Of a stretch of DNA of 64,000 bases, positions 61,655-64,000 are shown piece by piece. The stretch comes from Prostheceraeus crozeri (taxonomy: Eukaryota; Platyhelminthes; Polycladida; Euryleptidae), in assembly GCA_907163375.1 (NCBI GenBank), contig CAJQUW010012547.1, forward strand, positions 1 through 64,000, in the 5' to 3' direction. The notes beneath the pieces were generated by a model. That model ran no database searches. It saw only the letters and a program-made list of their open reading frames with translations, and was not told where the DNA came from. A program made the position numbers and the translations under genes. Each line of letters begins with the position of its first letter. The first letter of the stretch is position 1.

Positions 61655-63897
61655 CCCTTTCGCGCCGGCGGACGACACCTTGTCGTTTCCCCTACTGCGC
61701 GAAGACGACATCTTATCGTCCTTGACGTCAAATTGCTTTTTAGGTATGAGAAACGGCTGTTATCCATCAATGAATTAAGTCAGCTGTTTATGACAGACAT
61801 CAAGTGTCTTGAGGACATTATTGAATCAATTTGATTGGCTATCGAAAACAATAGCGCCGTTTACACGCAGTCATTTTACCTCATTGTTTGTCAAATCAAC
61901 ATGACCTAGAAATGGAACGTACTTGATAAAGTGAATTCGAGCTGTTTCGTCATTCTTTCACCGAAGTTGCATGATGGCTACTCCACTACGACCGACGCGA
62001 GCTCGTTTGCCTGTAAGACGTCATGGATTCGACAACAGCAGTGATGAAGAGTCTGACAATGACATCAACCCATCAAACATTTCTGGAGTGACAGCTGACT
62101 ACGACGATGATAACGTCGATTCCAGTGATGAAAACATTAGTGATGATGATGATGTTAACATGGAAGATGGTGACTCAGAGTGGATTACTGTCGAACCGAA
62201 CGATCCCGACGATTTAAATACCGTGGTGTTCCTATCAAATGAACATTGGATTTATTCTCCAGATGACATGGATTTGAATGACTATATTTGTAAATTTCTG
62301 CCGGACGCGTTATTTGAATTACTCTCCCTTTGGACGAACAGACGAGGCAATATCTATAATGCTACATTATCGATAGAAGGCCAAGATGAAATGAAATGGA
62401 AACCTGTGGATCTTATCGAAATGAAGAAATTTATTGGCTTCACGCTTCTAATGGGAATTATCAGGAAACCCACTATTCGTTCCTACTGGAATACTGAGCA
62501 CATGTTGTCTACTCCTCATTTTTTTAAGCCAGGTGCTATCAGCAGAGACAGATATTTACAAATATTGCGATTCATTCGCTTCAGTGACCCTTACACTTCA
62601 GTGCCCGAAGACAAAGACAGTCGACTTCGCGATTTCTTCGAAAAACTTCACGAAATTTGCTCTCAGTACATTCCTGATCAGTCCCTCTGTTTAGATGAAA
62701 GTCTTATTTTGTACAAGGGACGATTGGGCATAAAACTGTTCATACGTACCAAAGAGAGCGAGATTTGGAGCGAAGCTATATATCCTATCGGACAAAGACG
62801 GCTACATGATAACATCTCAACTATATGTTGGCTCACAGACATGTTACGAGACTGGTGAACCTGGAACTGAAGGATTGTCAAACAGTGAGAAAATTGTTGT
62901 GCGCCTTCTTTCTAAAGCGAATCTTCTTGATAGAGGCTACATTCTGAATATCGACAACTGGTATAACAGTGAACTTCTGGTAAGCTACCTATTTTCCAGA
63001 CAAACTGGAACGAGAGGAACAGTTCGCGTCAATAGAGGAATTCCACGATCTCTTCGAGAAAAACGCCTTTCATCCGTCTCGTCCGCTTTCATGAAGAAGG
63101 ATCAAACTTTGGCAATCAAATTCTGCGATAAAAAAGATGTTTACTTTTTGACATCCTGTGACGGAGCCTCTCTTGTGGAGTAATCTAGAATTTCTAGAGG
63201 AGGAGCCATCAACAATCAATAGCTACAATCATGAAATGGGTGAATTGATGTCGTTGATCAGACACTTCACAGTTATGATTGTGGTCGAAAAACCTATTCA
63301 TGGTTCAAAAAAATCGGGTTCAATTGCATAATGCGCCTGATTTTCAACGTCTGGATACTTTATCGACGTAATGCAAATCGGAGCATTGCATATCTTGATG
63401 TTCTGAAACACACGGTGCAACTGCTTACAGGAATAAGTTCGACTACGAAAACACCTCGTGGCCGGCGACGATCGGGGACACAGAAGGAAAACGTCCATGT
63501 CCACGAACGAATTCCAGCAACCGGAAAGAAAAAGTATCCTATGAAGAAATGCAGAGTCTGTCACATTCGGAAAGAATCACGCTACCATTGCACAACTTGT
63601 GCGGACAAACCGGGACTTTGCCTCGGAGAATGCTTCCGAGTTTATCACGATCAGTGAGACGAAAACATGTACATTTTTCGCCATGACAGTTGCACATGTA
63701 ACATTTTTGTAATTCACTTTTTATCGTAAATTATTGTTTTAAACTTAAATTAACATCTCTTTGGTTCATATTACATTATCGTAAGACATATAAAAGCAAA
63801 AGAAAGTGATAGACAACGATTTTGAAATTTATGAAATTTACCGATTTTAATCAGGTTCCTGGGTGTCATGTTTTAGCATGGAATAGGCGCGAAAGGG
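61655..63897 (+). mobile_element. piggyBac transposon (broken)
   Basis: Ends CCCTTTCGCGCC and GGCGCGAAAGGG. The right flank is TTAA (63898-63901) as expected; the left flank is TGAA (61651-61654), one change from TTAA. It encodes a piggyBac-type transposase with frame breaks. Confidence 0.85.
61971..63657 (+). pseudogene. piggyBac transposase, frameshifted
   Basis: N-terminal acidic region (SSDEESDNDIN...), then the core: IEMKKFIGFTLLMGIIRKPT, YWNTEHMLSTPHF, the first catalytic Asp in SLCLDESLILYKGRLG, a frame change near 62810, GYILNIDNWYNSELL with the second Asp, further breaks around 63180-63330, then a C-terminal Cys-rich finger (CRVCHIRKESRYHC, CADKPGLC). The third catalytic Asp region is degraded (HEMGELMSL). 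Several breaks make it inactive. The first ATG is 61971; the frame is open to 62858. Confidence 0.85.
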
Positions 63898-64000
63898 TTA
63901 AACAATATCAAAATTCTACTATCCATATTACTAGATAAAAGCGAGCTGGTGAATGTCGCAAAGAAGTTCTGGAACGATTTTATAATGAGAAAATATGAAA

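Overview
The window is animal nuclear DNA, most likely from an aquatic invertebrate. It has intron-rich host-type coding sequence (a zinc-finger/tyrosine-recombinase gene with phase-consistent exons, and BEN-domain-like sequence) in AT-rich DNA crowded with eukaryotic mobile elements. There are no bacterial operons, rRNA, tRNA or CRISPR arrays.

Layout. 1-1882 is a TTAA-bounded, piggyBac-type non-autonomous element. 1994-4127 holds two head-to-head 3' ends of one Penelope-like retroelement (PLE) family, each with a hammerhead-ribozyme motif and a TA-repeat at its outer edge. 5360-5915 is a decayed copy of a gene whose fuller relative lies at 59376-60437 (BEN-like). 8551-13810 is a ten-exon gene with two C2H2-like fingers, a tyrosine-recombinase core with all expected catalytic residues, and an acidic/basic tail. 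14524-15087 is tandem and TA repeat. 15088-19220 plus 47887-48064 is a second PLE family: an inverted 3' copy, a pseudo-LTR, an 800-residue RT/GIY-YIG ORF and a 3' pseudo-LTR.

That PLE is split in its 3' untranslated region by a 28.66 kb Polinton/Maverick element (19221-47880) with long inverted repeats and a 6-bp target duplication CGTATT. It carries protein-primed DNA polymerase, integrase, protease, capsid protein, packaging ATPase, two giant related virion-type proteins (one collagen-like), a pX-like core peptide in a cluster of tiny arginine-rich peptides, and accessory genes (IAP-type RING, DEDD exonuclease-like, SUMO-motif protein, YopX-like proteins, TBP-like protein). The core genes look whole; there is about one apparent break among the accessory genes. 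Near-identical ends and open genes indicate a young insertion.

The most novel signal is in the Polinton's regulation. About eight genes have a TATA box, mostly about 25-40 nt before the start codon, while ten virion-type or small basic genes have a TTAAGTA box at the same distance (21-32 nt). The element also encodes a protein resembling half of the TATA-binding protein. This suggests two promoter classes, with an element-specific factor as one candidate reader.

48065-55796 shows a recent 4.5 kb tandem duplication (PLE 3' end plus 3.2 kb with part of a pogo-like transposon). The second copy lacks the Polinton and so preserves its empty site. 53949-57292 is a complete but inactive pogo-like transposon, 57467-59252 a broken long-TIR mariner-type element, 60551-60951 a pogo-derived MITE, and 61655-63897 a broken piggyBac.
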